From Streptomyces sp. CG1 (GTDB lineage: Bacteria > Actinomycetota > Actinomycetes > Streptomycetales > Streptomycetaceae), in NCBI RefSeq assembly GCF_041080625.1, contig NZ_CP163518.1, forward strand, positions 1,612,001 through 1,676,000: DNA of 64,000 bases, given 5' to 3'. The notes beneath the pieces were generated by a model. That model was not told the DNA's origin. It did not search any database and was given only the letters and a program-made list of their open reading frames with translations. Each line of letters starts with the position of its first letter. Position 1 is the stretch's first letter. Of this stretch, positions 15,632 through 23,581 are shown in pieces. The position numbers were made by a program, and so were the translations under genes.

Positions 15632-17251
15632 TCAGGGGGTGCGGCTGGGGATGACGCAGTTCTTCGGTTGCTCCTGGCCGGTGGGCCAGCCGAGGCCGAC
15701 GAACTGCAGCTTGCCCGGGCCCTGCCGGCCCGGATCCAGCTCGACAACAGCGACCGGCTTGTCGTACGGATTCCCGCCGCTGGTCAGGCAGATCAGGCCG
15801 CTCGTGCCCTGCACCCGGTGCCGGGACTGGAGTTGCGGCCACTCGGCGCCCACGTCCTCCAGGCCGGGCACCGTCGAGGCGTCGCCGCTCTGTACCTGGT
15901 GCAGTGCCGTGCCGATGGTGACCAGCCCGTCGTACACGAGCATCGTGCGGGAGTCCTCCAGGTTCGGGGTGGAGCCGAGTTTCGTGCCCTGGTGGAGCGT
16001 GGTCTGGATCAGCTTGTTCAGGTTGTCCAGGGCCGCCTTGGGCTCGGTGAGGTACGGGGGCGGCTCGTCCTCGGTGGGCCTGCGGTGGTGGGTCGCTACG
16101 AACCGCTTGGTCCAGGCGGCCAGTTCGGTGGTCCAGGCGTCCGGATGGGCGGGGGCGGCGTACTGCACGGTGACCTTCGCCTTGCCGTCCGCACCGCGCA
16201 GCTGTGCCCAGTCCTGCTCCGTCATGTTCTGCCGCAGCGAGGCGGCGTCGGAACCGCTGATGATGGTGTAGTGCCGGTTGGTGCAGTCCATCTGAGCGAG
16301 CTTCAGGGCGAACAGCCGCAGATGCAGTGTCCGGCCCGCGAAGTAGACGGTGTCGGCCTCGGAGTCGCAGATGTTGTTGGCTATCTGGGTGAACTGGTTG
16401 CCGGTGGAACCGGGCTCGTCGATCGCCGGGGAGGTGAAGGGCATCGCGTCGGGGCCGGGCGGCCCCGTCTCCTTGATCCCGCTGAACGCCTTCGCCAGCG
16501 ACTCGTCGTAGCTGTCCGGACGCCGGTCGTAGACCAGCACCGTCCTGCGGTTCTCCCGGCCCTGCGCACCGTTGAAGTTGGCCAGCGCCTGGGCCACGTC
16601 GTGGTTGGTGGGGATGATCCGGGCCAGGCCGGGAAACTGCGGCTTCGCCATCCCGTCCGCCCCGTCCTCGTTCGCGATCCGGTCTCCGGTGATCCGGGAG
16701 GCGAGTACCGGGACCCTGTGGTCCGTCAGCCGCCTGACGGCGTCCTCCGTGGCAGCGAGGCTGAGGTTGAGGCCTGTGACGGCGCGCAGCCGGTCCTTGG
16801 GCGAGTCGGCCATGCGCAACAAGGTGTCCACGACGTCCGACTGGTGGTCGTAGTCCCGCCCGGGGCTGGCCAGCACCAGCCGGATCTTCGGCGGCTCCCC
16901 CTCGCCCTCGTTGGCCTGCAGCTGCCCCAGATACGCGCCCTGGAGGTCGCTGCGCATCTCCCGGCGTGCTGCCGCCACGTCCGAGTGGAGTGGCAGCATC
17001 ATCGCCACCGTCACATGGGGCTGGCCGTCGATCTTCTCGTTCTCCTGGGCGATGGCCCGGGCCACGTCACCGATCTCCGGGGTGCCGAAGTCGTAGCCCG
17101 CGCCGTTGACGCCGATGCACTCGCCGTCGATCCGCTCGACCCCCTCGGCACAGGTGTCCGGCCTGCTGAGGACGGACCAGCCGAACAGGCTTCCCGCCAC
17201 GACCGCCGCCGTGACCAGCAGCGTGTAGAGGATCTTCCGCCATCTGGGCAT
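15632..17251 (-). CDS. Membrane-anchored periplasmic-binding-protein-like receptor
   Basis: 539 residues. One N-terminal membrane segment (LYTLLVTAAVVAGSLFGWSV, about 8-28) is followed by an extracytoplasmic domain resembling type I periplasmic binding proteins of the branched-chain amino-acid ABC family (VTVAMMLPLHSD; VPVLASRITGD; TVLVYDRR). No ABC permease or ATPase gene accompanies it. Instead it follows, 5 bp downstream, a large P-loop NTPase, so the pair may form a surface sensor rather than a transporter. The ATG at 17251 has GAAGGAGGT 7-9 nt upstream. Ligand and function are unknown; the fold assignment is moderately certain. Confidence 0.8.
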   Translation of the reverse strand: MPRWRKILYTLLVTAAVVAGSLFGWSVLSRPDTCAEGVERIDGECIGVNGAGYDFGTPEIGDVARAIAQENEKIDGQPHVTVAMMLPLHSDVAAARREMRSDLQGAYLGQLQANEGEGEPPKIRLVLASPGRDYDHQSDVVDTLLRMADSPKDRLRAVTGLNLSLAATEDAVRRLTDHRVPVLASRITGDRIANEDGADGMAKPQFPGLARIIPTNHDVAQALANFNGAQGRENRRTVLVYDRRPDSYDESLAKAFSGIKETGPPGPDAMPFTSPAIDEPGSTGNQFTQIANNICDSEADTVYFAGRTLHLRLFALKLAQMDCTNRHYTIISGSDAASLRQNMTEQDWAQLRGADGKAKVTVQYAAPAHPDAWTTELAAWTKRFVATHHRRPTEDEPPPYLTEPKAALDNLNKLIQTTLHQGTKLGSTPNLEDSRTMLVYDGLVTIGTALHQVQSGDASTVPGLEDVGAEWPQLQSRHRVQGTSGLICLTSGGNPYDKPVAVVELDPGRQGPGKLQFVGLGWPTGQEQPKNCVIPSRTP

Positions 17252-17256
17252 CGCCG

Positions 17257-19425
17257 TTACCTCCTTCGCCCGAGCTGTTCGGTGCAGGCGCAGCGCAGCA
17301 ACGGCTGCTCGTTCTCCGCCAGGGCGCTCCATTCGGTGGCCGTCCTGCCGAGCTGCCCGGCGCCGTCGAACTCCATGATCGAGAGCAGGTCCAGGAGCTT
17401 GGCCAGCGTGCGGGCGGTCTCCCTTCCGGTCGGCCTGGTCCGCTCCTCGCACAGCCACACCGCGTGCAGCAGCTGGTCGACCGTGCGGCGCAGCGCCGGT
17501 CCGTCCACCGCCACCAGGCCCTGGGCACGCTCCCGGCGGGTGTCCGCGCCGCCCGGATACGGCGCCTGCGCGATCTCCAGCAGCTCCGCGCACCACTCCT
17601 GCGGACGACCGGGCAGCGTGGCGGCCAGGTGGCGGACCACGTCGTCCACTCCGCCGGACACCAGGTGGTGGTTCATCCGGTGAGCCATGACCGAACGGAA
17701 CGCCCCGCCGCTCGCCGCCCCCTCCTCCGCCGCGCGTCCGGTGTAGTGGTCCCGCAGCAGATGGTGGTCGGCGTACCAGGCGGCGCCGTCGGGGCGCAGG
17801 CCGTACAGCCGGTGCACCAGCAGCTGGCGCAGCCCGAAGTCCCCTATGAAGTGCCGTTCGCAGCCGGGCCACCCGGTGTCGGTCAGCAGCTGGGACACAT
17901 GATGCGCCGTCAAGCGGTGGACGCGGGCCGACTGGTGATGGCGGAGCAGGACGTCCGCACACTCCGTGTCGTGGGCCACCGACAGATGGGTGAGCAGATC
18001 GAGCCAGTGATCGTGGTGCTCGGCCGGCAGCCGTACCGGCATCTGCTCCAGGATCAGCTCCTGCAGTAGTACGTCCGCCACGGGCCGCTCGGAGTCGCCG
18101 CTGCCCGGGAGCCGCAGCGGGGCGTCCAGGATGTCCCGGTCATTGGCGTCCGCCGGCATCAGGAAATCGGCGGCAGCGGCGGCCAGCCGGATCACCGTGT
18201 GCGGCCGTCCGCCGCTCAGCCCTGCCACGGCGGCGTCGATACGGCGGCGGTTCGTGCCGCCCTCCGGCTCCGCACGCCGCTGTCTGCGCTCGGTCTCCAG
18301 GCGGAGTTGGTCGCCGGTGAGCAGCGGCATACGCAGCAGGAGCACTCCGTCGGCCAGCGGTGCCCGCTCCGCTCCCGGGTCCGTGCGCCGGGACCATGAG
18401 GGCGGCACGCCGTCGGTGGGCCGGAACTCCGCCGGGGAGGGCACCTCCCGCGGCGGCAGTCCCCCGTACAGGAAGGCGCCGCCGTCCGCCCGGCGGGCCG
18501 TGCCCACGATCACCACGCGGTCGCGCTGCCCGCCCCGGCGGTCGCTGAGCACGGCGCGCAACAGCTGCTCCCCGAGCGGTGACTCGGCACGGTCCAGCAG
18601 CACCGCCGGGCGGCCGACCCGGCGCAGCCAGCCCAGCGCCCCCGTGTACGCCGCCTCGAGGTCCTCGCGCAGCGCCCGGAAGAGGAAGCTCTCCGCCAGC
18701 TCCCGTTCCTCGCCGCCGGCCTGGAAGTCGGCGGCGAGATCGCGCAGCCCGTGCTCGGGCTGACCGGCCGCGCCGGGGTACGCGCCGTAGATCCGGGCGA
18801 GTTCCGTCCGGCCCCGGGGCGCCAGGCTCGCGAAGAGGGCGTCCAGCAACGCGTTGGCCGCCGAGGCCGAGTACGGGTCGAGCGTCTGCCCGGACAGGGT
18901 CGTCAGCAGGTTCCGGATGGCTCCGCGCAGCGCACCCCGCCAGAAGTCGCCTGTGCCCAGGCCGGGGAGGCGCTGCCTCTGCGGTAATTCCCCGTACCGT
19001 TCGACCTCTGCTGCGACCGCGTCGGGGGTGGCCTCCGTGACGCCGGTCGCGATCATCGCGAGGCCCGCGAAGAGCCGTGGAAAGGCGAACGAGCCGCCCG
19101 TGCCCTGCCAGGTGCCCAGCCGCCGGGCGGCCTCGGTCAGGGCCTCGGTCGCGGCCGAGCGGGCGCCCGGCTCCGGTGCCGCCCGGTCCGCGTACACCCG
19201 CGAACCGCAGTCCACGTGGATCACCGGCACCTTGGTGGCGAAGCGATCCCGTACCGCGCGCAGCAGCCGCCCCTTGCCCATGCCCGGGCCGCCGGTGAGC
19301 AGCACCACGGGCAGGTCGGGGCCGTACAGCGGTTCGCGGCCGCCGCCGGAGGGTGACCGGCCGAGCAGGCGCGCGAAGAAACCTTCCTCACCGAGGAGTC
19401 TTTCGAAACCCAGGTCCTCACACAC
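17257..19425 (-). CDS. Large P-loop NTPase of unknown role
   Basis: About 722 residues. The Walker A-like loop LTGGPGMGKGRLL at about 43-55 follows an N-terminal helix; it has Gly where Ser/Thr normally follows the Lys. A hydrophobic strand ending in Asp (RPAVLLDRAES, near 293) may be Walker B. The remainder is helical and Arg/Leu-rich with no further recognised domain. The preferred start is GTG 19425 behind GGGGGAT; no ATG is available and a TTG at 19515 lacks a ribosome-binding site. It is followed 5 bp later by the membrane-anchored binding-protein-like gene, suggesting a two-protein signalling or defence-like module. It is divergent from the 243-aa gene linked to the tRNA-like RNAs. Confidence 0.75.
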   Translation of the reverse strand: MCEDLGFERLLGEEGFFARLLGRSPSGGGREPLYGPDLPVVLLTGGPGMGKGRLLRAVRDRFATKVPVIHVDCGSRVYADRAAPEPGARSAATEALTEAARRLGTWQGTGGSFAFPRLFAGLAMIATGVTEATPDAVAAEVERYGELPQRQRLPGLGTGDFWRGALRGAIRNLLTTLSGQTLDPYSASAANALLDALFASLAPRGRTELARIYGAYPGAAGQPEHGLRDLAADFQAGGEERELAESFLFRALREDLEAAYTGALGWLRRVGRPAVLLDRAESPLGEQLLRAVLSDRRGGQRDRVVIVGTARRADGGAFLYGGLPPREVPSPAEFRPTDGVPPSWSRRTDPGAERAPLADGVLLLRMPLLTGDQLRLETERRQRRAEPEGGTNRRRIDAAVAGLSGGRPHTVIRLAAAAADFLMPADANDRDILDAPLRLPGSGDSERPVADVLLQELILEQMPVRLPAEHHDHWLDLLTHLSVAHDTECADVLLRHHQSARVHRLTAHHVSQLLTDTGWPGCERHFIGDFGLRQLLVHRLYGLRPDGAAWYADHHLLRDHYTGRAAEEGAASGGAFRSVMAHRMNHHLVSGGVDDVVRHLAATLPGRPQEWCAELLEIAQAPYPGGADTRRERAQGLVAVDGPALRRTVDQLLHAVWLCEERTRPTGRETARTLAKLLDLLSIMEFDGAGQLGRTATEWSALAENEQPLLRCACTEQLGRRR

Positions 19426-19645
19426 GGATCCCCCATGGATGCTCTCCCGCCCAGGAGCAGGTGATCGTTGTGGTGAAAGGAGATTAGTGGAACATAGAGC
19501 ATTCTGTTCGGACAACGGGGGTTACAGGAAACGTAGTTGGCGATGATGGGCGCCCGGCCCCGGGAGGGGTCCCGCAAGTGATAAAGGATGTGCGGTTGTT
19601 CGAGCCGGTGAGGTACGTTTCTGCCTGTTCGAAGGGGGACCCGAA

Positions 19646-20377
19646 GTGGCGAAACTGAACCAGATCATCGCTGTCGAGAAGGGTGTCAAGAGCAAGTCGC
19701 TCCAGGACATCACCGCTGCGCACCACAAGGTGCAGAAGCCGGCCCTGCTGGCAGGAATCTCGCGTACGTACCAGCCGAAGGACGAGGAGGGCGAGCAACT
19801 GCCGCCCGAGTCCACGCGGGTTCAGGTGCAGGCCGAGGACGTGCTGCGGGAGATGTCCGCGTCGCTCACCCGGCTCTTCGATGTGACCGCCACCAAGGAC
19901 TGGGCGAACTGCACGGCCCGCGCGGACATCACGGTCGACGGCCGGACGCTCGTCACCGACGTCCCGGTCAGCTATCTCCTCTTCCTGGAGAAGCAGCTCA
20001 CCGACCTGCACACGTTCGTCAGGAAGCTGCCCACCCTCGACGCTGCCGAGTCCTGGTCGCACGACCCTTCCACGGACTGGTGGAAGACGGACCAGGTGCG
20101 CACGATCCGCACCAAGAAGGTCCCCCGCAACCATGTCAAGGCGGAGGCGACCGACAAGCACCCGGCGCAGGTCGAGGTGTACTACGAGGACGTGCCCATC
20201 GGGTACTGGACGACCGTGAAGTTCTCCGGAGCACTTCCGGCGCGGCGGGTGAACGAGCTGGTGGACCGGGTCGAGAAGCTCCAGCAGGCGGTGAAGTTCG
20301 CCCGCGAGGAGGCCAACGCCACCGAGGTCACCGACCATCGGGTCGGCGACGCGGTGTTCGGCTACCTGCTCGGCTGA
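19646..20377 (+). CDS. Conserved actinobacterial protein of unknown function (DUF7873-like)
   Basis: 243 residues, highly charged and soluble, with no signal peptide or membrane segment. Visible features are an N-terminal basic helix (MAKLNQIIAVEKGVKSKSLQ), an SRTYQPKDEEGE segment, a Lys-rich RTKKVPRNHVKAEATDK stretch near 157 that could contact nucleic acid, and a C-terminal helix with EKLQQAVKFAREEAN. I recall this family as DUF7873 but cannot verify it here. The start is GTG with AAGGGGGA 7 nt upstream. Directly downstream on the same strand are two permuted tRNA-like RNA elements and then a strong hairpin. No other plus-strand gene lies between, so protein and RNAs may share a transcript and a function, for example the protein binding or processing the RNAs. 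Confidence 0.8.
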   Translation: MAKLNQIIAVEKGVKSKSLQDITAAHHKVQKPALLAGISRTYQPKDEEGEQLPPESTRVQVQAEDVLREMSASLTRLFDVTATKDWANCTARADITVDGRTLVTDVPVSYLLFLEKQLTDLHTFVRKLPTLDAAESWSHDPSTDWWKTDQVRTIRTKKVPRNHVKAEATDKHPAQVEVYYEDVPIGYWTTVKFSGALPARRVNELVDRVEKLQQAVKFAREEANATEVTDHRVGDAVFGYLLG

Positions 20378-20455
20378 CGCCGCCGCGGGTAGCATCCATG
20401 ATCGCCCCCGCGTGCGAGCGCGGGGGTGCGCATCAGGCGCGGGCCGGATTGAGGA

Positions 20456-20635
20456 CCGGTTCGCGCGATGAGCGCAAGCTGACACTGAAGTTCAGCCTGA
20501 AGACACGGTGACAGTGAAGGTTCGAGTCCTTCCCCCGGCACAGCATGTGCGACGCGCCGGGGTAGCCCAACTCGGCAGAGGCAGCCGCGGTCAATCTCAG
20601 ACTCTCGCTCCAGTCTCAGCATCGCCGCCGATCGC
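20456..20635 (+). ncRNA. YrlA-like Y RNA candidate 1 (permuted tRNA mimic)
   Basis: A canonical T-arm (GAAGG-TTCGAGT-CCTTC, 20516-20532) is followed by CCCCGGC (20533-20539), a 16-nt loop, then its exact complement GCCGGGG (20556-20562), TA, and a D-arm-like GCCCAACTCGGCAGAGGC (20565-20582). These are tRNA parts in the order T-arm, acceptor 3' strand, acceptor 5' strand, D-arm. The ends that would form the anticodon arm instead pair in a long stem: CGGT 20506-20509 with GCCG 20584-20587; GCTGACACTG 20478-20487 with CAGTCTCAGC 20611-20620 (one C-C mismatch); GCGAT 20465-20469 with ATCGC 20621-20625, leaving GAGCGCAA bulged. This is the layout described for YrlA Y RNAs. The outer limits are approximate. 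Confidence 0.65.
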
Positions 20636-20748
20636 CGGATCGACCGAGGCCGGACGAACGCCGTCGGATGCGAGTTCGACTCTCGCCTGCACCTCTCTCC
20701 TGGTGCGGTAGTTCAAAGGAAGAACACGACGGCATGATGACTGATCCG
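20636..20748 (+). ncRNA. YrlA-like Y RNA candidate 2 (permuted tRNA mimic)
   Basis: A second element has the same permuted order. The T-arm GCGAG-TTCGACT-CTCGC (20670-20686) and CTGCACC (20687-20693) are followed by an 8-nt loop, GGTGCGG (20702-20708; seven pairs, one G:U), TA and a perfect D-arm GTTC-AAAGGAA-GAAC (20711-20725) with the conserved GG. Its closing stem is clean: GCCGTCG 20660-20666 pairs with CGACGGC 20727-20733, and farther out CGGATC 20636-20641 pairs with GATCCG 20743-20748. The 5' strand carries GACGAACG (20653-20660), which fits the GNCGAAN(0-1)G Ro60-binding motif as I recall it for bacterial Y RNAs. No Ro60 (TROVE) gene is in the window. Confidence 0.65.
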
Positions 20749-20792
20749 ACCTCTTAAACGCCGCCGGCGTGCGCAATTGGGTGGCATCCCCA

Positions 20793-20826
20793 GGGGCCCG
20801 GGAGCTGGATACGACTCCCGGGCCCC
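20793..20826. terminator. Strong hairpin terminator after the RNA elements
   Basis: A perfect 12-bp stem, GGGGCCCGGGAG / CTCCCGGGCCCC, with a 10-nt loop lies 45 bp after the second RNA element and 52 bp before the convergent cysteine desulfurase stop. It would end the transcript containing the 243-aa gene and the RNAs. Confidence 0.7.
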
Positions 20827-20877
20827 GCCACGTCCCCCGGCCCCGGCAGCCCCGTGCGGGGCCACCGAGCGCCCGGC

Positions 20878-22215
20878 CTAGGCGGCCCGCAGCTCCAGTA
20901 GTGACGCCACCAGCCGGTCCACCTCCTCCCTCGTGTTGTACAGCGCCAGCGACGCGCGGGCCGCCGAGTCGAGGCCGTAGTGGGCCAGGGCCGGCTGGGC
21001 GCAGTGATGGCCGGCCCGGATGGCGATGCCGTCACCGTCCAGCCAGTCGGCGATCTCGGTGGGAGTGTGGCCGGGCAGGGTGAAGGTCAGTACGCCGATC
21101 CGCTCGGCCGCCGGGCCCAGCAGTTCGAGGCCCGGAACCTTGGCCAGGGCCTCCTGCGCGTAGGCCGTCAGCTGGGTCTCGTAGTCCGCCACGGCCTTAC
21201 GGTCGAAGCCCGTCAGCCAGTCGAGGGCGGACAGCAGGCCGACCACGCCGGAGATGTGGCCGGTACCGGCTTCGAAGCGGTGCGGGACCGGGGCGTATGT
21301 CGTACGGTCGAAGCTCACCGACTCGATCATGTTGCCGCCCGACTGCCACGGCGCCATGGTCTGGAGGATCTCCGGCCTGGCGTACAGGGCGCCGATGCCC
21401 GTGGGGGCGTAGATCTTGTGGCCGGAGAAGGTGTAGAAGTCGGCGTCCAGCTCCGTCACGTCGACGGGAAAGTGCGCCACCGCCTGTGCCCCGTCCACCA
21501 GCACTTTCGCCTGGTAGCGGTGTGCCAGCGCCGTCATCTCGCGCACCGGTGGCACGGTGCCGAGGACGTTCGAGGCGTGGCTGATGACCACGAGCCGGGT
21601 CCGCATCGAGAGCAGATCGGCGTACGCGTCCTGGTCGATGCTGCCGTCCGGCCGCAGGGGTACGGGCACGACACGTGCTCGTGTCTCCTCGGCGACCCGT
21701 TGCCAGGGCACGATGTCGGCGTGGTGCTCGAGCACCGGCACCAGGATGTCGTCTCCGGGCCCGAGGCTCGCGCGCCCCCAGCTCTGTGCGACCAGGTTGA
21801 TCGCCTCGGTCGTTCCCCGGACGAACACGATGCTCTCGGGCGAGGGCGCGCCCAGGAACTGCGCGACCGCGGCCCGGCCCGCCTCGTACATCTCCGTCGC
21901 CTCGCGCGCCATGGTGTGCGCGCCCCGGTGGATGTTCGAGTTGGCTGAGGCGTAGTACGCCGCCAGCGCCTCGATCACCTGCCGGGGCTTCTGTGTGGTG
22001 GCGCCGTTGTCCAGCCAGATCAGCGGGTGGCCGTTGACCGTCCGGTGCAGGATCGGTACGTCCCGGCGGGCCAGTTCGGGCGAGAAGCCCTGGGAGGCGC
22101 CGGACGGCTGGGAAGCGGTGGGAGCCATGGCCTGGCCCGAGGGCCCGGGAGACCCGGGGAGCCCGGACAGACCGGTCAGCGCGGCCACTCCGGCGACAAC
22201 GTCAGGAGTAGTCAT
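20878..22215 (-). CDS. SufS-type cysteine desulfurase, probable encapsulin cargo
   Basis: 445 residues. A PLP enzyme of the class V aminotransferase fold: Lys267 in FSGHKIYAPTG forms the Schiff base, Cys405 in RAGHHCAQP carries the persulfide, and LEHHADIVPW near 172 is conserved in SufS. It releases sulfur from cysteine to give alanine and protein-bound persulfide. The first 50 residues are a Gly/Pro/Ser/Ala-rich disordered extension with the hydrophobic patch LTGLSGLPG, absent from housekeeping SufS and similar in character to cargo-loading extensions of encapsulated cysteine desulfurases. The start overlaps the end of the encapsulin shell gene by 14 bp, so the two are translated together. 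No sufBCD genes are nearby. Confidence 0.92.
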   Translation of the reverse strand: MTTPDVVAGVAALTGLSGLPGSPGPSGQAMAPTASQPSGASQGFSPELARRDVPILHRTVNGHPLIWLDNGATTQKPRQVIEALAAYYASANSNIHRGAHTMAREATEMYEAGRAAVAQFLGAPSPESIVFVRGTTEAINLVAQSWGRASLGPGDDILVPVLEHHADIVPWQRVAEETRARVVPVPLRPDGSIDQDAYADLLSMRTRLVVISHASNVLGTVPPVREMTALAHRYQAKVLVDGAQAVAHFPVDVTELDADFYTFSGHKIYAPTGIGALYARPEILQTMAPWQSGGNMIESVSFDRTTYAPVPHRFEAGTGHISGVVGLLSALDWLTGFDRKAVADYETQLTAYAQEALAKVPGLELLGPAAERIGVLTFTLPGHTPTEIADWLDGDGIAIRAGHHCAQPALAHYGLDSAARASLALYNTREEVDRLVASLLELRAA

Positions 22216-23581
22216 GGTACTTGGACACCTCGACGTTCTGGAGCACCGCGAGCGCGTCCTCCACCAGAACCGCCGCGTTGAAGTACGCCGTCATCAGATA
22301 CGACGTGATGCCCTTCTGGTCCACGCCCATGTTCTTCATGGCCAGGCCCGGCTCGACCTCGTCGGCGACCTTCGACGGCCGCAGACCCACCACGCCCTGC
22401 TCGGCCTCGCCCAACCGCATCAGCAGGATCTCGGTCGTGCCCACACCCACGCCGCCGGAGAACCGCACTTTGTCCGACGGCAGCAGCGGCACTCCGCGCC
22501 AGGTCAGCAGCGGGCTGCCGAAGCGGTTCTCGATCACCGGGGGCACGCCCCGGCGCGTACATTCGCGGCCGAACGCCGCGATCGCCTTCGGGTGGGCGAG
22601 GAAGTACGCGGGCTGCTTCCACACCCGCGTCAGCAGCTCGTCCAGGTCGTCGGGGGTCGGCGCGCCGGTGCGCGTCTGTACGCGCTGCCCGGAGGCGACG
22701 CTGTTGAAGAGCCCGAACTCCGGGTGGTACAGCATCGAGGCCTCCTGCCGCTCGCGCAGTGCGTGAACGGTGAGGTTGGCCTGGGCCCGCGTCTGGTCTA
22801 TCGGCCCGTTGTAGAGGTCGGAGACGCGTGTGTGGACGCGCAACACGGTCTGCGCGAGCGTCATGTGGTACTCGCGGGGCGCGTCCTCGTAGTCCACGAA
22901 CGTCCCCGGCAGGTCCGGCTCGCCGTCGTGCCCCGCGGTGAGGTCGACGGGGACCTCGGCACCGGCCATGACGTCGGCGCCGGCGACGTACGCGTCCACC
23001 GCACCCCGTAAGGTCTCGTCCCGCCCGCTGAGCCGGGCGAGTTCCGCGCGCTCCAGGCAGAGTGCGACGCCGGCGGTCAGCGCCTGCACCCGGTACGGCA
23101 TGGCCTCGGCGCGGGTCCACGCGCCGAGGTCGAAGAACTGGCCGTCGCCGATGACGTCGAGGAGCGCGTCCGCGCCGTACTGCCCGGCCGCACGCTTCTC
23201 CGCGCGCCCGTGCACGATCACCCACAACCGCTCGGCCGGGGCGCCCTCCTGGGCCAGCACCTCGCCCGGCTCGAAGGACACCTGCGTGAACGCGCCGGCC
23301 AGTTCCTCCAGCAGCGTGTCGTCCGCCTCGCGCAGGTACGGCAGTTCGCGGAGGTCGCCCGCGATGACGCGCGGCGTGTCGTCGTCGGTCGTGCTGATGC
23401 GGTCGTCGCCGAGGACGTACGTACGGCGCCGGTTGACCCGGTAGACGCCGGACTCGACGTCCACCCAGGGCAGTGCGCGCAGCAGATAGCGCGGGGTGAT
23501 GCCGCGCATCTGCGGTGTCGTCTTGGTGGTGCTGGCGAGTTGCCGTGCGGCATCCGGGCCGAGGCTCAACCGCTCGCTCAT
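22202..23581 (-). CDS. Family 2B-type encapsulin shell protein with cNMP-binding-like insertion
   Basis: 459 residues. An HK97-type shell segment in the N-terminal 75 residues (MRGITPRYLLRALPWVDVESGVYRVNRRR) and the C-terminal half (PREYHMTLAQTVLRVHTRVSDLYNGP... to KNMGVDQKGITSYLMTAYFNAAVLVEDA) encloses a cyclic-nucleotide-binding-like domain at about 80-205 (FTQVSFEPGEVLAQEGAPAERLWVIVHGRAE). This insertion defines family 2B encapsulins; family 2A shells lack it. It should self-assemble into a protein nanocompartment. The ATG at 23581 has GAGGAG 6-7 nt upstream. The 14-bp overlap with the desulfurase gene strongly suggests that the desulfurase is the cargo. Whether the insertion binds a cyclic nucleotide is unknown. 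Confidence 0.9.
   Translation of the reverse strand: MSERLSLGPDAARQLASTTKTTPQMRGITPRYLLRALPWVDVESGVYRVNRRRTYVLGDDRISTTDDDTPRVIAGDLRELPYLREADDTLLEELAGAFTQVSFEPGEVLAQEGAPAERLWVIVHGRAEKRAAGQYGADALLDVIGDGQFFDLGAWTRAEAMPYRVQALTAGVALCLERAELARLSGRDETLRGAVDAYVAGADVMAGAEVPVDLTAGHDGEPDLPGTFVDYEDAPREYHMTLAQTVLRVHTRVSDLYNGPIDQTRAQANLTVHALRERQEASMLYHPEFGLFNSVASGQRVQTRTGAPTPDDLDELLTRVWKQPAYFLAHPKAIAAFGRECTRRGVPPVIENRFGSPLLTWRGVPLLPSDKVRFSGGVGVGTTEILLMRLGEAEQGVVGLRPSKVADEVEPGLAMKNMGVDQKGITSYLMTAYFNAAVLVEDALAVLQNVEVSKYHDYS

Noticed and set aside
17257..19515. A longer NTPase starting at 19515
   Set aside because: The codon there is TTG without a ribosome-binding site; GTG 19425 has GGGGGAT upstream.
20401..20830. 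Ordinary tRNA genes suggested by T-arm and D-arm motifs
   Set aside because: The T-arm plus acceptor strand precedes its complementary acceptor strand and D-arm in both elements, and no anticodon arm is present between them in normal order.
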